From NCBI GenBank assembly GCA_018402455.1, contig JAGYIG010000007.1, forward strand, positions 51,328-115,327: a stretch of 64,000 nucleotides of DNA, in the 5' to 3' direction. Origin of the DNA: Opitutaceae bacterium (lineage in GTDB: Bacteria > Verrucomicrobiota > Verrucomicrobiia > Opitutales > Opitutaceae). Below the pieces are notes generated by a model, which did not search any database, had not been told where the DNA came from, and saw nothing but the letters and a program-made list of their open reading frames with translations. Below, piece after piece: positions 17,468 to 27,273 of this stretch. The position numbers and the translations under genes are program-made. How positions within the stretch are numbered: the first letter of the stretch is position 1; each line of letters opens with the position of its first letter.

Positions 17468-18307
17468 CTAGCGCACCGAAGCATCGTCGGGCAGCCCCAT
17501 GTTTTCGTAGAGGTCGCGCCGCGCCGCCTTGTCGCCGGCGATTATCTTGTGAGCGTAGGCCGCCACCGCGAAAGCGACTTCCCGCGGGACCACCACCACG
17601 CCATCACCATCGGCGACAACGACATCCCCGGGCCGCACCTGCACGTCGCCCAAAACGATCGGCCGGTTGACGGATTCGATTTCATTGCGCCCCGGGCGGA
17701 TGCCCCGACCCGGCCCTTTGTAATAAAGGGGAACCTGTTGGGTAATGATCTCATCCGTATCTCGCGACGTGCTGTCCGTGATCACGCCCACTGCGCCCGC
17801 CCGTTTCCAGATCAGGATATTGGCCGAACCGATCGACCCGACATCGGTGTCCGCGTCATCAATCACCAGCACGCTGCCCTCCCGCAGAAGCTCCAAGAAC
17901 GGCTCGGACGATTTTTCGTTATAGAAGTTTCCCACCCAGGAATCGAACTCCGCCTCCGGCAACACGCCCGGCAGGGGCTCATTGCTGGGGACATAACGCG
18001 CCGTGACCGCTATCCCAATGATGCGATGCCGATACTCCTTGGGGTCCTTCCACAGGGGGTGAATGGCGGGATCCACCAACATGTTGCCCATCATCCCCAC
18101 GGCATCCAAACCATCGCTGACATCCGCTACCCGCAGGCCCGCAAAGGCCGCCAACACCTCGCGATCCTGCTCCAGTGAATAGACTTCCGTCGGAATGAAA
18201 TTCCGGCCCCGCCGCAGGTCTTCGTCTCCCGGTTCGGCTGGCAAACTCACGGCCAGCCCCAATCCACTCAACAACCCATAGCCTAACGCGCGACGCAGTG
18301 TTTTCAT
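17468..18307 (-). CDS. Exported RraA-like family protein
   Basis: A 279-aa protein with an apparent signal peptide (about 1-24, ending near SLPAEP). The remainder matches the RraA / HMG-aldolase fold: LRVADVSDGLDAVGMMG, VLVIDDADTDVGSIGSANIL, AGAVGVITDSTSRD (the G..R-D aldolase site) and DVVVADGDGVVVVPRE. Family members include RNase E regulators and divalent-metal 4-hydroxy-4-methyl-2-oxoglutarate aldolases; neither usually has a signal peptide. An extracytoplasmic lyase or a non-enzymatic protein are both possible. Confidence 0.78.
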   Translation of the reverse strand: MKTLRRALGYGLLSGLGLAVSLPAEPGDEDLRRGRNFIPTEVYSLEQDREVLAAFAGLRVADVSDGLDAVGMMGNMLVDPAIHPLWKDPKEYRHRIIGIAVTARYVPSNEPLPGVLPEAEFDSWVGNFYNEKSSEPFLELLREGSVLVIDDADTDVGSIGSANILIWKRAGAVGVITDSTSRDTDEIITQQVPLYYKGPGRGIRPGRNEIESVNRPIVLGDVQVRPGDVVVADGDGVVVVPREVAFAVAAYAHKIIAGDKAARRDLYENMGLPDDASVR

Positions 18308-18380
18308 AAGACTCGCAGCCTAGCGCGACCCGGTCACCTACGGAATCGAAAAGCGCCCGCGTGGAATTGAACGTGAAACG

Positions 18381-20060
18381 TCACGCCTCCGCCACCGGGC
18401 TCGACTCCAGCAGTTCCGTCGCGTGCGCCCGGGCACTGGTCGCTTTGCGATCCCCCAACATGCGGGCGAGCTCGTCCACCCGGAGCTCGGGTTGATCATG
18501 GATGCCCCGGATCGTGACTTCCACCCGATCTTTGGACTGGTCTTTTTCGACCACCAAATGACCGACCCCCTGCGCGGCCACCTGTGGCAAATGCGTCACG
18601 CAAATGACTTGGTGATTGCGCCCGATTGCCGCCATTTTTTCTCCGACCACCCGACCAATTTCGCCCCCGACGTTGGCGTCAACTTCATCAAACACCAACA
18701 CCGGCACGGCATCGATTTCGGCCAGCACGGTCTTGAGTGCCAACATCACTCGCGCCAGCTCGCCACTGGAGGCAATGCGGTTCAGGGGTTGCACGTCCTC
18801 GCCGACATTGGGGGAGAACATGAACTCCACCGTGCAATCTCCCGTCGGTCCCAATTCCGCCAAGGAGTGCAATTCGATGAGGAACTCCGCCTTTTTGAAG
18901 CCTAACTGGGCAATGGAGGTGGCGGTAACCTTGGCCAGCGATTTGGCCGCCTGCTCCCGGGCCTGACGCAGCGCGGCTGCCGCCGTCGCCGCTTTGGCGT
19001 GGGCAGTTTGAATCCGATGATCCAGCTTGGCCAGGGTGCCTTCAATGTCACCTTGCGCGGACAGGCGCAATCGCAGTTCCTCCCGCTCCCGCGCCACCAC
19101 CACCGGGTCCCGGCCAAAACTGCGCTTGGCGTCCATCCACGCATCCATCCGTTGCGAGAGAGACTCCACCTCCTCGGGCTCAAATTGCAGGTCACTCCCG
19201 AGGGTCGCGTATTCCGCGGCCAGATCCGCCACTTCAATGCCCAAGGCGCGCAGGCGCTCCGCCAGCCCCTGCGCCTCTCCGTCGAGTTCCCCCAACTCGC
19301 GCCCACTCCGCAGTAAAAGCGCCAGCTGTTCTCCGACCCCGCCCTCCCCGTTCAATCCCTGCTCCAACTCCGTCGCAAGGCTCAGCATCTCCTGCGCCCG
19401 GCTGATGCGATTGAAGTCCCGCTCCAACGCTTCAATGGCCTCCGGCGTCAGGTCCAACGCATCGAGCTCCGCCAATTGTTGGGTCAGGAAATCAATCTGG
19501 TCCGGCGATAAACGATCCTGGGCCACCAACCGCTCCCGCTCCCGGCCCAGCTCCCGCCACTCCGCATAAGCCCGATCGTAGGCCTCCCGCTCCGCATCGG
19601 ACTGGGCATAGAGGTCCAACAACTCCAATTGACAGGCCGACTTGAGCAACCGCCGCGGTTCGCTGGGGCCATGAAAATCGATCCATTCTTCCCCGATCTG
19701 CTGTAGGGTCGTCAGGGTCGTCAGACTCCCATTCACGCTGATTCGCGGCGCGCGAGTCCGCGACAGTCGGCGCTTCAGCACCATCAAGCCGTCCTCACAC
19801 GGCGGCAGATCGAGTTCATCCAGGAGCCGGTCAACTCGAGTGCTGTCCTTGAACCAGAGCGCCGCCTCAACCTCACAGGCGTCTTCCTTTTGCCGGATGA
19901 TCGTCTTGTCGACCCGGGCTCCCGCCAGCAAACTCAGCGCCCCCAACAACACGCTCTTGCCGGCCCCCGTTTCGCCGGTGACCGCCGTGAATCCGGCCTC
20001 GAACTCCAACGACACCGACTCCAACAGCGCAAGATTTCGAATGGCCAGGGTTTGCAGCAT
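18381..20060 (-). CDS. recN: DNA repair protein RecN
   Basis: SMC-like ATPase for double-strand break repair, 559 aa, as expected. Walker A is TGETGAGKS (about 30-38) after the family start MLQTLAIRNLALLESV. A long coiled-coil arm spans about 150-380. The C-terminal ATPase half has SSGELARVMLALK (signature motif), VLVFDEVDANVGG (Walker B) and VICVTHLPQVAAQG. It appears to be a single-gene unit. Confidence 0.96.
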   Translation of the reverse strand: MLQTLAIRNLALLESVSLEFEAGFTAVTGETGAGKSVLLGALSLLAGARVDKTIIRQKEDACEVEAALWFKDSTRVDRLLDELDLPPCEDGLMVLKRRLSRTRAPRISVNGSLTTLTTLQQIGEEWIDFHGPSEPRRLLKSACQLELLDLYAQSDAEREAYDRAYAEWRELGRERERLVAQDRLSPDQIDFLTQQLAELDALDLTPEAIEALERDFNRISRAQEMLSLATELEQGLNGEGGVGEQLALLLRSGRELGELDGEAQGLAERLRALGIEVADLAAEYATLGSDLQFEPEEVESLSQRMDAWMDAKRSFGRDPVVVAREREELRLRLSAQGDIEGTLAKLDHRIQTAHAKAATAAAALRQAREQAAKSLAKVTATSIAQLGFKKAEFLIELHSLAELGPTGDCTVEFMFSPNVGEDVQPLNRIASSGELARVMLALKTVLAEIDAVPVLVFDEVDANVGGEIGRVVGEKMAAIGRNHQVICVTHLPQVAAQGVGHLVVEKDQSKDRVEVTIRGIHDQPELRVDELARMLGDRKATSARAHATELLESSPVAEA

Positions 20061-20217
20061 AGGTTGGCGACAGTGAGCGCCAGCGCTGCGACGGGATCAA
20101 GCTGGTTTCAATTTCAATGGAGCCAAAAACCGAACACCAATCCGCCTAAATTCCGCCGTAAATTTTTGTTGCCCCCCCGACAACCGATTCTGCTTACTCT
20201 CCGGCTCTGGTTATTAC

Positions 20218-20294
20218 GGACCCTTAGCTCAGTTGGTTAGAGCGCTTCCTTGACATGGAAGAGGTCACAGATTCGAGTTCTGTAGGGTCCACCA
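20218..20294 (+). tRNA. tRNA-Val (GAC)
   Basis: A complete 77-base cloverleaf. The acceptor GGACCCT pairs with AGGGTCC, the D arm is GCTC...GAGC, the anticodon stem CTTCC/GGAAG encloses loop TTGACAT with anticodon GAC, the T arm contains TTCGAGT, and the CCA end is encoded. It is on the plus strand, convergent with ribF. Confidence 0.97.
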
Positions 20295-20394
20295 GTTTTC
20301 CCCAAGGGCATGGCTTACAATCCATTGCGTTGGAGCAGACCGACAAACCCGCCCCGCCCCCAGCACAACGCACGGCAGGGCCGACGGTGAAGCC

Positions 20395-21343
20395 TCACCC
20401 GTCAAACCATAACCGGGCGGCACCCCGGTCCACCGTAATTTGGTCGCGGAGGGCGTCCACCGAATCAAAACGCTTCTCGCTGCGCAGATAGGTGCACCAA
20501 TCCACGTCCAACTCGGCCCCGGCGGTGAAGGTCGGGGTCTCAAACAGGTGCACTTCCAACTGCGGATGAGCGCCGCTTTCCGTTTCCACGGTCGGACGGA
20601 CTCCGTAGTTGGCCACGCCTTCCCATGCTTGGTCCTGTCCTCGCTCCCAAGCCCGCACGGCGTAGACGCCAAACTTCGGCGGACACTCGGGAGCCCACGG
20701 CAGATTGAGCGTCGGAAACCCGAACTGCCGGCCCAAACGCCGACCCGCGACGACCTCGCCCGAGCTCCGGTAGGGGTACCCAACAACGCGTTGGCCCGCT
20801 CAATTTCCCTGCCCGCTCCAGGGTTCCGTCGCTGCTGATTGGTTCCCCGTCCAAATTCACCCGGGGTGCGCTGAACACCTGCAGACCGGCCCGGTGGGCG
20901 CGCTGCATAAGCAGAGCGACATCCCCGCGGCGGCCGCGGCCGAAGCGCCAGTTCTCACCGACGTAAATCGCCGTGAGATTGGGAAGGAAGCCGCGCAGGT
21001 GATCCACAAAGTCATCCGCTTCCACCGCCGCAAATTCCCGGGTAAAAGCTTCGGTGATCACTCCGTCCAAACCCGCCATCAACAACCGCTCCACTTTAGT
21101 GTCGACGGGCTGGATCAAGTTCACCGCTCGCGCGGGATTGAGCAAGCGGCTCGGGTGGGGATCAAAGGTCAGCGCTGCCGCCGCGCCCCCACTCCGCCGG
21201 GCCGATGCGACCGCGGCTTCCAGCACCGCACGATGGCCGAGATGCACGCCATCAAACATGCCCACCGCCAGGTGCAGGGGCCCGCCCGGCAGGTGCTGCG
21301 CGGCAACGGCCAGCTGCGGAAGGTGCTTTCCCGATACCTTCAC
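20395..21343 (-). pseudogene. ribF: Bifunctional riboflavin kinase/FAD synthetase RibF, frameshifted
   Basis: Makes FMN and FAD from riboflavin. The FAD-synthetase part is intact from 21343: LAVGMFDGVHLGHRAVL, LTFDPHPSRLL, AIYVGENWRFGRGRRGD and GEPISS. The riboflavin kinase part is also intact, from RRLGRQFGFPTLNL (GxPT motif) through PKFGVYAVR and GVANYGVRPTVE to LRDQITVD. They lie in different frames. Between about 20760 and 20835 the joining residues EIERANALLGTP appear in a third frame, so at least two small indels are present. The gene is normally essential and no second copy is seen here, so sequence error is favoured. Its start overlaps truB by four bases. Confidence 0.88.
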
Positions 21344-22065
21344 AGCGCGATCCGAGGCGCCACCTGATGCACCGGCAGGAGCTTGGCGTGGAGCTCCGGC
21401 AACGGCAGACTTAACAACTCTTCCAAGGTCGTGGCTTGTTCAATGCGCAGGTCGCCCGCGGCCGTCCGCCGCAGTTGTTTTAGGTGAGCTCCACAACCCA
21501 GTTTGGTCCCCAAATCGTGCGCGAGGGTGCGCACGTAGGTGCCCTTGCTGCTGCGTACCAAAAAATCCAACTCCGGTGATTCCCATCGGGTCACGTCATA
21601 TTGCATGACCCGAATAAACCGGGGTTCGCGTTCCACCTCCTCGCCTTGGCGGGCCTTTTTGTAGAGGGGCACGCCGTCGATCTTCACCGCCGAATACATC
21701 GGCGGAATTTGATACTGGTCCCCCTTGAATCCCAGCACAGCCTCCTCGATCTGGTCGCGGGAAAGCGGCGGCACCGGTCGGGTTTCCAGCACCTCGCCAT
21801 CGGCATCCTGGGTGTTGGTGACCTCGCCCAGTTTGATGGTGCCCGTATATTCCTTTTCGGTGCTCATCAGGTATTGCGACACCTTGGTGGCCTTGCCGAC
21901 GAGCATGACGAGCAGCCCGGTGGCCGAGGGATCCAGCGTGCCGGCATGGCCGATCCGCTTCATCTTCAGTTTGCCCCGCAACCGCGCGACCACGTCGTGC
22001 GAGGTGTGATCGGTGGGTTTGTCCACCAACAGGACGCCCTCTACTTCCTTACGTTGTGCCAGCAT
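21340..22065 (-). CDS. truB: tRNA pseudouridine-55 synthase TruB
   Basis: Converts U55 in the T loop of tRNAs to pseudouridine. It is 241 aa, a short form without an extended C-terminal PUA domain. Motifs are [17 protein letters not shown], the catalytic loop [45 protein letters not shown] and [16 protein letters not shown]. It ends overlapping ribF and starts three bases after the nrnA stop, as part of the nusA-infB operon. Confidence 0.97.
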   Translation of the reverse strand: MLAQRKEVEGVLLVDKPTDHTSHDVVARLRGKLKMKRIGHAGTLDPSATGLLVMLVGKATKVSQYLMSTEKEYTGTIKLGEVTNTQDADGEVLETRPVPPLSRDQIEEAVLGFKGDQYQIPPMYSAVKIDGVPLYKKARQGEEVEREPRFIRVMQYDVTRWESPELDFLVRSSKGTYVRTLAHDLGTKLGCGAHLKQLRRTAAGDLRIEQATTLEELLSLPLPELHAKLLPVHQVAPRIAL

Positions 22066-22068
22066 GAT

Positions 22069-23082
22069 TCAACTTTTCCGGACGGCATCGACTTCGGCCA
22101 GCCGCTGCTCCAGCGCCTGCACCAGTTTGCACCGGAACTCACTCGCGGCCATTCCCGGAACATTCAAGCCCGCCGCACAGGCGTGCCCCCCGCCCCCGAA
22201 CTGAGCGGCCAATTGGTCCACCCGAAAAACCGGATCATTGGAACGGAGACTCGCCTTGATCCCACCCGGCAGTTCCTCGATCAACCCGCCGATTTCCACG
22301 CCATCGATGGCCCGGGCATAATCGACCAATCCCTCGGTGTCCTCATGCGAAGTTCCCGTTTCGGCAAACACCCCGTCGGCCAGTGTGCCGATGCAGATGC
22401 GGTTGTCGGCGTGCATTTCAAACGAGGCCAGAAAGCGCTGCAGCAGCTGCATCTTCCCCAAGGGCTCCCGCTCGTAGAGCTGAAACCCCGCATCGACCGG
22501 ATTGGCCCCCCGGGCCATCAATTCGGCCGTGATTTGAAAGGTCACTCGTGTGGTCGAGGCAAAGCGGAATTGTCCCGTGTCAGTCACAATGCCCGCATAC
22601 AAGGCCTGCGCAGTGAGCGCATCGATGGGGAGATCTTCATCGAGGAACAGGGCGCCCAGAATTTCGCAGGTGGCAGCCGCGCTGGAGGAGACGCAATTGT
22701 GCCTCGCATAAAGGGAATTGGATACGTGGTGATCAATGTTCCCCAACACGGTGGGAAATCGCTCCCGGAGGCGCGGACCCGGCCGGTCGTGATCCGCGCA
22801 ATCGACGTAAATCGCCACGCCCTCAAATTCCGCCAGACCATCGACCGTGGTGAAGTCCTCCTCCACGGCCGCAAAGCCCAACCGCCGGGGCACGGGATCA
22901 GCATTCACACAGCGGGCGGTGAAACCTTGCGTGCGGAGCACCCGGGCCAAGGCAACTTGCGAACCGATGCAATCTCCGTCGGGTCGGGCGTGCCCCACCA
23001 CCGCCACGGGCCGCCCGGCGATGGCTTCCAGCAGGCCCCGAAACCCCGCCACCATGGTCGGCGCCGAAAACCGCTCGCTCAC
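22069..23082 (-). CDS. nrnA: DHH/DHHA1 phosphoesterase, NrnA-like nanoRNase/pAp phosphatase
   Basis: Degrades short oligoribonucleotides and 3'-phosphoadenosine 5'-phosphate. It is 337 aa. The DHH metal motifs are GHARPDGDCIGSQVAL, YVDCADHDRPG and GNIDHHVSN, and the DHHA1 domain ends in FGGGGHACAAG. Its position between rbfA and truB matches the common NusA-operon order. The start overlaps the rbfA stop by four bases. Confidence 0.93.
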   Translation of the reverse strand: MSERFSAPTMVAGFRGLLEAIAGRPVAVVGHARPDGDCIGSQVALARVLRTQGFTARCVNADPVPRRLGFAAVEEDFTTVDGLAEFEGVAIYVDCADHDRPGPRLRERFPTVLGNIDHHVSNSLYARHNCVSSSAAATCEILGALFLDEDLPIDALTAQALYAGIVTDTGQFRFASTTRVTFQITAELMARGANPVDAGFQLYEREPLGKMQLLQRFLASFEMHADNRICIGTLADGVFAETGTSHEDTEGLVDYARAIDGVEIGGLIEELPGGIKASLRSNDPVFRVDQLAAQFGGGGHACAAGLNVPGMAASEFRCKLVQALEQRLAEVDAVRKS

Positions 23083-23453
23083 TTGGAGGCCTCCTCCGCC
23101 CCACCGGAGGAACCGGACTCCTGATCAATGCGGTCAAGAATATCCAACACCCGGTTCCCTCGATCCACGGTCTCGTCCATCAAGAACACCCAGTCGGGGG
23201 CGTGTTTGATCTGAATGCGTTGGGCCAACTCGCGGCGGATCTCCCCGCGTTTGCGGCGCAGCCACTGAAAACGATCCTGCACCGTCTCTTCCGGGCCCAA
23301 AATGGAAAAAAAGATTTTACCCGTCTTAAGATCCGGGGCGACGCGCACCCCCGCCACCGTGATGGCCACCGCCTCCTGCTGGTAGCGGGTATGCAGGTAG
23401 GCACCCAGCTCGCGCTGGACCAACTCAGCGATGCGGATCGTGCGGTTTGACAT
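23079..23453 (-). CDS. rbfA: Ribosome-binding factor A
   Basis: Binds the 30S precursor and aids 16S rRNA 5'-end maturation. It is 124 aa with the KH-like fold: RTIRIAELVQRELGAYL, VAITVAGVRVAPDLKTGKIF and a late HAPDWVFLMDETVDRGNRVLDIL. It lies downstream of infB and overlaps nrnA, as usual for this operon. Confidence 0.94.
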   Translation of the reverse strand: MSNRTIRIAELVQRELGAYLHTRYQQEAVAITVAGVRVAPDLKTGKIFFSILGPEETVQDRFQWLRRKRGEIRRELAQRIQIKHAPDWVFLMDETVDRGNRVLDILDRIDQESGSSGGAEEASK

Positions 23454-23473
23454 AGGTCTCCGTCGCGACGCGA

Positions 23474-25876
23474 TCAGAGCGACGCGCGAACTTGTTGCAG
23501 TTCGAAGATCTCGATCACGTCGCCCTTTTCGTAGCCGTTGAAATCATCGATCTTGATGCCGCATTCCAATCCGGCACGGATCTCGTTGGCGTCGTCCTTG
23601 AACCGCTTGAGCGTGTTGACCTTGCCTTCGTAAACCGAGTCCTTGCCGCGCCGCACCCGGGCGGCGGCGTTGCGGATGATCTTGCCTTCGGTGACCAGAC
23701 AGCCGGCGACAAAGCCTTTGGCCAGCGGGAAAACTTCCCGCACCTCAGCGGCGCCGAGTTTAACCTCCTTGGTATCCGGATCGAGCAGGTCGGCCATCAT
23801 CTCCTTCACCCGATCGGTGAGTTGGTAAATGATGGAAAAGGATTCAATATTGACCCCGTGGTGCTTGGCGAGCGGGTTGACCCCGTTTTCCAGCTTGCTG
23901 TTGAAGGCGAGAATGGTGGCACCGGCCGCACTGGCCCGTTGCACGTCGTTCTTGGTCACCAAACCCACATCGTTGGCGACAATCTCCGTGGAAACCTTTT
24001 CGCTCTTGATCCCTTCAATCATGCCGCGCACTGCCTCGGCGGAACCATATACGTCACTCTTGATGATGAGCTTGAGGGTCTTTGCTTGGGTGGCGGCGAT
24101 ATTGGCGAAGAGGGCCTCGACCGAGACCTCCTTGGGTTCAGCCGCTTGGGTCGAAATGGTCTTTTTGAGGGTGTCGGCAACCTCTTCGGCCAGGGTCTCC
24201 GCCTCGCGGGCATTCTTGACTGCTTTGAAGGTCGCACCGCTGTCGGGCGGCCCCGACCAGCCGATCACGCGGACCGGGGTCGACGGCGGCGCCGATTTCA
24301 CGTTCTTGCCTTGGTCATCGAACATGGCGCGGACCTTGGCCCATTGCCTGCCACACACGATGGCGTCGCCGACTTTCAGGGTGCCTCGTTGGACGATAAC
24401 CGTAGCCATCGCTCCGCGCCCCACTTCCATCTGCGACTCGACCACCACGCCGGAGGCCTCGGCCTTGGCATTGGCTTTGAGCTCCAGCACCTCGGACTGC
24501 AACGCGATCATTTCGAGCAACTCATCGATGCCGTCGCCCTTGATGGCTGACACCGGGACGGTGATGGTCTCGCCCCCCCAGTCTTCCGAGGCGATGTCGC
24601 GCTGTTGCATCTGGGTTTTGACCTGATCGAGGTTGGCGCCCGGCACGTCCATCTTGTTGACCGCCACAATCAGGGTGACTCCCGCCTCCTTGATGTATTT
24701 GAGGGCTTCGTCGGTCTGCGGCATGAACCCGTCATCTGCCGCGACCACCAGAATGGCGACGTCGGTGACCTGCGCGCCCCGGGCGCGCATTTTATTGAAG
24801 GCGGAATGACCGGGTGTATCTAGAAACGTGATACGTTGCGCGCCCGACGTGACCTGGTAGGCCCCGATGTGCTGGGTGATGCCCCCCGCTTCGCCGGAGA
24901 CCACATTGGCCTTGCGAATGGTATCGAGCAGGGAGGTTTTACCGTGGTCGACGTGGCCGAGGATACAGACCACCGGCGGGCGCGACTCCAGATTGCGCTC
25001 CTCTTCCTCCGCATCGTGCAGCTCGGCTTCGGCCTTGCGGTCTTCGACCGACTTCACCGCCACCGGTTGAGGGTCCCCCCGGTGTTTGATGTCGAGAATG
25101 ATGTTGTGCTTGGCCGCCAGATCAGAGGCCACCTGCTCTTCGATGGTTTGATTCATCGAAGCAAAGATCCCTTGCTCCATCAGCTCGGAGATGAGCTTGA
25201 AGGGCTTGAGCCCCAGCAGAACCGCGAATTCACGCACGATGATCGGGGGTTTGATTTGGATGGTCCGAATGTCGCCGGTATCCGCCGGGGGAGAGATCGG
25301 AGCCGGAGTCTCCGGGACCGCGGTCGGTCGAGCCGGTCCTTTGGAGGGAGGCGGCGGGGGGGGAGGACTCGAGGGTGGCCGCGGAGCCGGAGCGGGCGCG
25401 GGGCGGAAGCCGGAGGGTTGACGGCATGGTGACCGGCGCGGGAGAGGAACTGGCCGCCGGGGCGGTGGGGCGGCGCGGCGGCGGGAGGCGGTGGCGGCGG
25501 GGCGGAGCCGAGGCCGCCTTGTCGGCGGTGGCGGCGGCGGCTTTTGGGCCGCCAGAGCTGCGGCTTTTTCCGCTTTCTCGCGTTCCAGATCCTGCGTGCT
25601 CTTCACAAAGACTCCCGCCGGCAGATTGACTTGGGGAGGCGTGCCCGGTGCCGCCGGCGGGGCCGGAGCCACCGATTTTTCCGCGGCGACCGGTGCCGCG
25701 GGCTCGACCGGCGCCGGGTCCGGTTGGGCGAACTCATCCTGCAGGGCCTCGGCCGATATGTTATCGATCGTGCTGGACGCCGTCTTCACGTCAAAGTTCC
25801 GCTCCTTGAGGAGGGTGAGCAGGGACTTGTTGTCCATGCCGATTTTCTTGGCGAGTTCGTGAATGCGGATGCTCAT
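23474..25876 (-). CDS. infB: Translation initiation factor IF-2
   Basis: GTPase that places initiator tRNA on the 30S subunit. It is 800 aa. An N-terminal IF2_N-like domain ([20 protein letters not shown]) is followed by a Pro/Ala-rich linker (about 60-200). The G domain carries [20 protein letters not shown] and NKMD, and the C-terminal domains follow in order to [10 protein letters not shown]. Within the linker, about 25420-25560, the residues turn Arg/Pro/Cys-rich, whereas the adjacent frame reads [11 protein letters not shown] and [11 protein letters not shown], more typical for IF-2. Two compensating indels may lie there. The rest is clean. Confidence 0.96.
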   Translation of the reverse strand: MSIRIHELAKKIGMDNKSLLTLLKERNFDVKTASSTIDNISAEALQDEFAQPDPAPVEPAAPVAAEKSVAPAPPAAPGTPPQVNLPAGVFVKSTQDLEREKAEKAAALAAQKPPPPPPTRRPRLRPAATASRRRAAPPPRRPVPLPRRSPCRQPSGFRPAPAPAPRPPSSPPPPPPPSKGPARPTAVPETPAPISPPADTGDIRTIQIKPPIIVREFAVLLGLKPFKLISELMEQGIFASMNQTIEEQVASDLAAKHNIILDIKHRGDPQPVAVKSVEDRKAEAELHDAEEEERNLESRPPVVCILGHVDHGKTSLLDTIRKANVVSGEAGGITQHIGAYQVTSGAQRITFLDTPGHSAFNKMRARGAQVTDVAILVVAADDGFMPQTDEALKYIKEAGVTLIVAVNKMDVPGANLDQVKTQMQQRDIASEDWGGETITVPVSAIKGDGIDELLEMIALQSEVLELKANAKAEASGVVVESQMEVGRGAMATVIVQRGTLKVGDAIVCGRQWAKVRAMFDDQGKNVKSAPPSTPVRVIGWSGPPDSGATFKAVKNAREAETLAEEVADTLKKTISTQAAEPKEVSVEALFANIAATQAKTLKLIIKSDVYGSAEAVRGMIEGIKSEKVSTEIVANDVGLVTKNDVQRASAAGATILAFNSKLENGVNPLAKHHGVNIESFSIIYQLTDRVKEMMADLLDPDTKEVKLGAAEVREVFPLAKGFVAGCLVTEGKIIRNAAARVRRGKDSVYEGKVNTLKRFKDDANEIRAGLECGIKIDDFNGYEKGDVIEIFELQQVRASL

Positions 25877-25926
25877 CAGGCAGTATTAAGGCAGGCGGTC
25901 AGGTGGCGGGCTGGGCGAATCAGAGG

Positions 25927-27159
25927 TTAGCCGCGAGCGGCAGAAACTTTGGCGAGAATGGCGGCTGACTCCTCCGGCGTAAACCCGGAGTCGACCAAAT
26001 CGTCGGCTTCGACGCCCTCGAAGATCTCGAGAGAAACAAAACCGGCGGTGATCAAACGGCCCGCGAGGGCATCGTCGATCTGCAGCGAGGCCACCAGCCG
26101 CTTGGTGGCTTCGTCTTGGGCGTCCACCGTCTGTTCCTTCCACTCCTCGATGTCGATTTTCCAACCGATAAGGCGGGAGGTGAGGCGCGCGTTTTGCCCT
26201 TTGCGACCAATGGCGATGGCGAGGTCATCCTCGGCCACCAACAGCTGGATACGACGGTTGCGCTGGTCGATGATAACCTCGCGCGGCACGGCCGGCTTGA
26301 GCGCCTCGTAGATCATCTGTTCGGGATCGGCAAAATAGTTGATGATGTCGATTTTTTCGCCGTTGAGTTCCCGCACGATCGACTTTACCCGGGCGCCCCG
26401 GGCGCCGACGCAGGCTCCCACAGGATCAACCTTGGGATCTTTGGAAATCACCGCCATCTTGGTTCGGTAACCCGGCTCCCGCGCGAACGCCTCAATCTGC
26501 ACTGTACCGTCCGCGATTTCCGTCACCTCGAGTTCAAATAACCGGCGCACGAAACGGGGGCTGGATCGGGTCAACAGCAATTCAGGTCCCCGGGGCGTGC
26601 TGGCAATCTCGGACAACAGACAGCGGATGCGATCACCCGGTTGGTATTCCTCTCCCGGGACTTGCTCGCGGCCCATCAGCAGCGCCTCGGCCTTGCCGAT
26701 GTCGACGTAGATGTCGTTACGTTCCCGGCGACGCACCGTGCCGGTCACGATGTTGCCGACCATGTCCTTGAAGTCGTCGTAGATCCGATCCTTCTCGAAC
26801 TGCCGCAATTTTTGCATGATCGCCTGACGGGCGGTTTGCGCGGCGATGCGGCCCAGATAGGCCGGATCAATTTCCTTCTCGATGAACTCACCGAGCATGA
26901 TCCCCGGCTGGAGGACGCCGGCCTTTTCGATGTGGATCTCGGTCTTGGGGTCGCTGACCGAGTCCACCACCTTTAGCAATGACCAGGCGTGGAGTTTCCC
27001 GTTTTTGGGATCGATCTCGATCTTGAGTTCCTGCCCGGAATTCACGCCTTTTTGGGCGGCGGTCTTGATGGCATTGACGATGGTCGAGATCATGTCGGCG
27101 CGTTCAATGCCCTTCTCCTTCTCCATGTATTCGAGGACGGTAAGAATTTCGCTGCTCAT
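25927..27159 (-). CDS. nusA: Transcription termination/antitermination protein NusA
   Basis: Binds RNA polymerase and nascent RNA to control pausing, termination and antitermination. It is 410 aa. It has an N-terminal domain (about 1-130), an S1 domain ([19 protein letters not shown]), two KH domains ([33 protein letters not shown]) and a short helical C-terminal repeat ([20 protein letters not shown]). It is the first gene of the operon; no rimP gene precedes it, which is the usual neighbour in many bacteria. A terminator separates it from the upstream DUF2851 gene. Confidence 0.96.
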   Translation of the reverse strand: MSSEILTVLEYMEKEKGIERADMISTIVNAIKTAAQKGVNSGQELKIEIDPKNGKLHAWSLLKVVDSVSDPKTEIHIEKAGVLQPGIMLGEFIEKEIDPAYLGRIAAQTARQAIMQKLRQFEKDRIYDDFKDMVGNIVTGTVRRRERNDIYVDIGKAEALLMGREQVPGEEYQPGDRIRCLLSEIASTPRGPELLLTRSSPRFVRRLFELEVTEIADGTVQIEAFAREPGYRTKMAVISKDPKVDPVGACVGARGARVKSIVRELNGEKIDIINYFADPEQMIYEALKPAVPREVIIDQRNRRIQLLVAEDDLAIAIGRKGQNARLTSRLIGWKIDIEEWKEQTVDAQDEATKRLVASLQIDDALAGRLITAGFVSLEIFEGVEADDLVDSGFTPEESAAILAKVSAARG

Positions 27160-27189
27160 AGGTGGGGGACGGTGCGGAAAAATAGTGGT

Positions 27190-27215
27190 AAAAAAAGGCG
27201 GGCCATAGGCCCACC
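27190..27215 (-). terminator. Rho-independent terminator between the DUF2851 gene and nusA
   Basis: Read on the minus strand, GGTGGGCC-TAT-GGCCCGCC forms an 8-base stem with one G-U pair, directly followed by seven T residues. It lies after the DUF2851 stop (27274) and 31 bases before the nusA start, so it would end the NYN/DUF2851 transcript or act as a leader attenuator of nusA. Confidence 0.7.
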
Positions 27216-27273
27216 TTCAGACGTGTGAACTGAAAATGTGAAGGGAGACGTTATCGTTCCGCCAAAACCCTTG

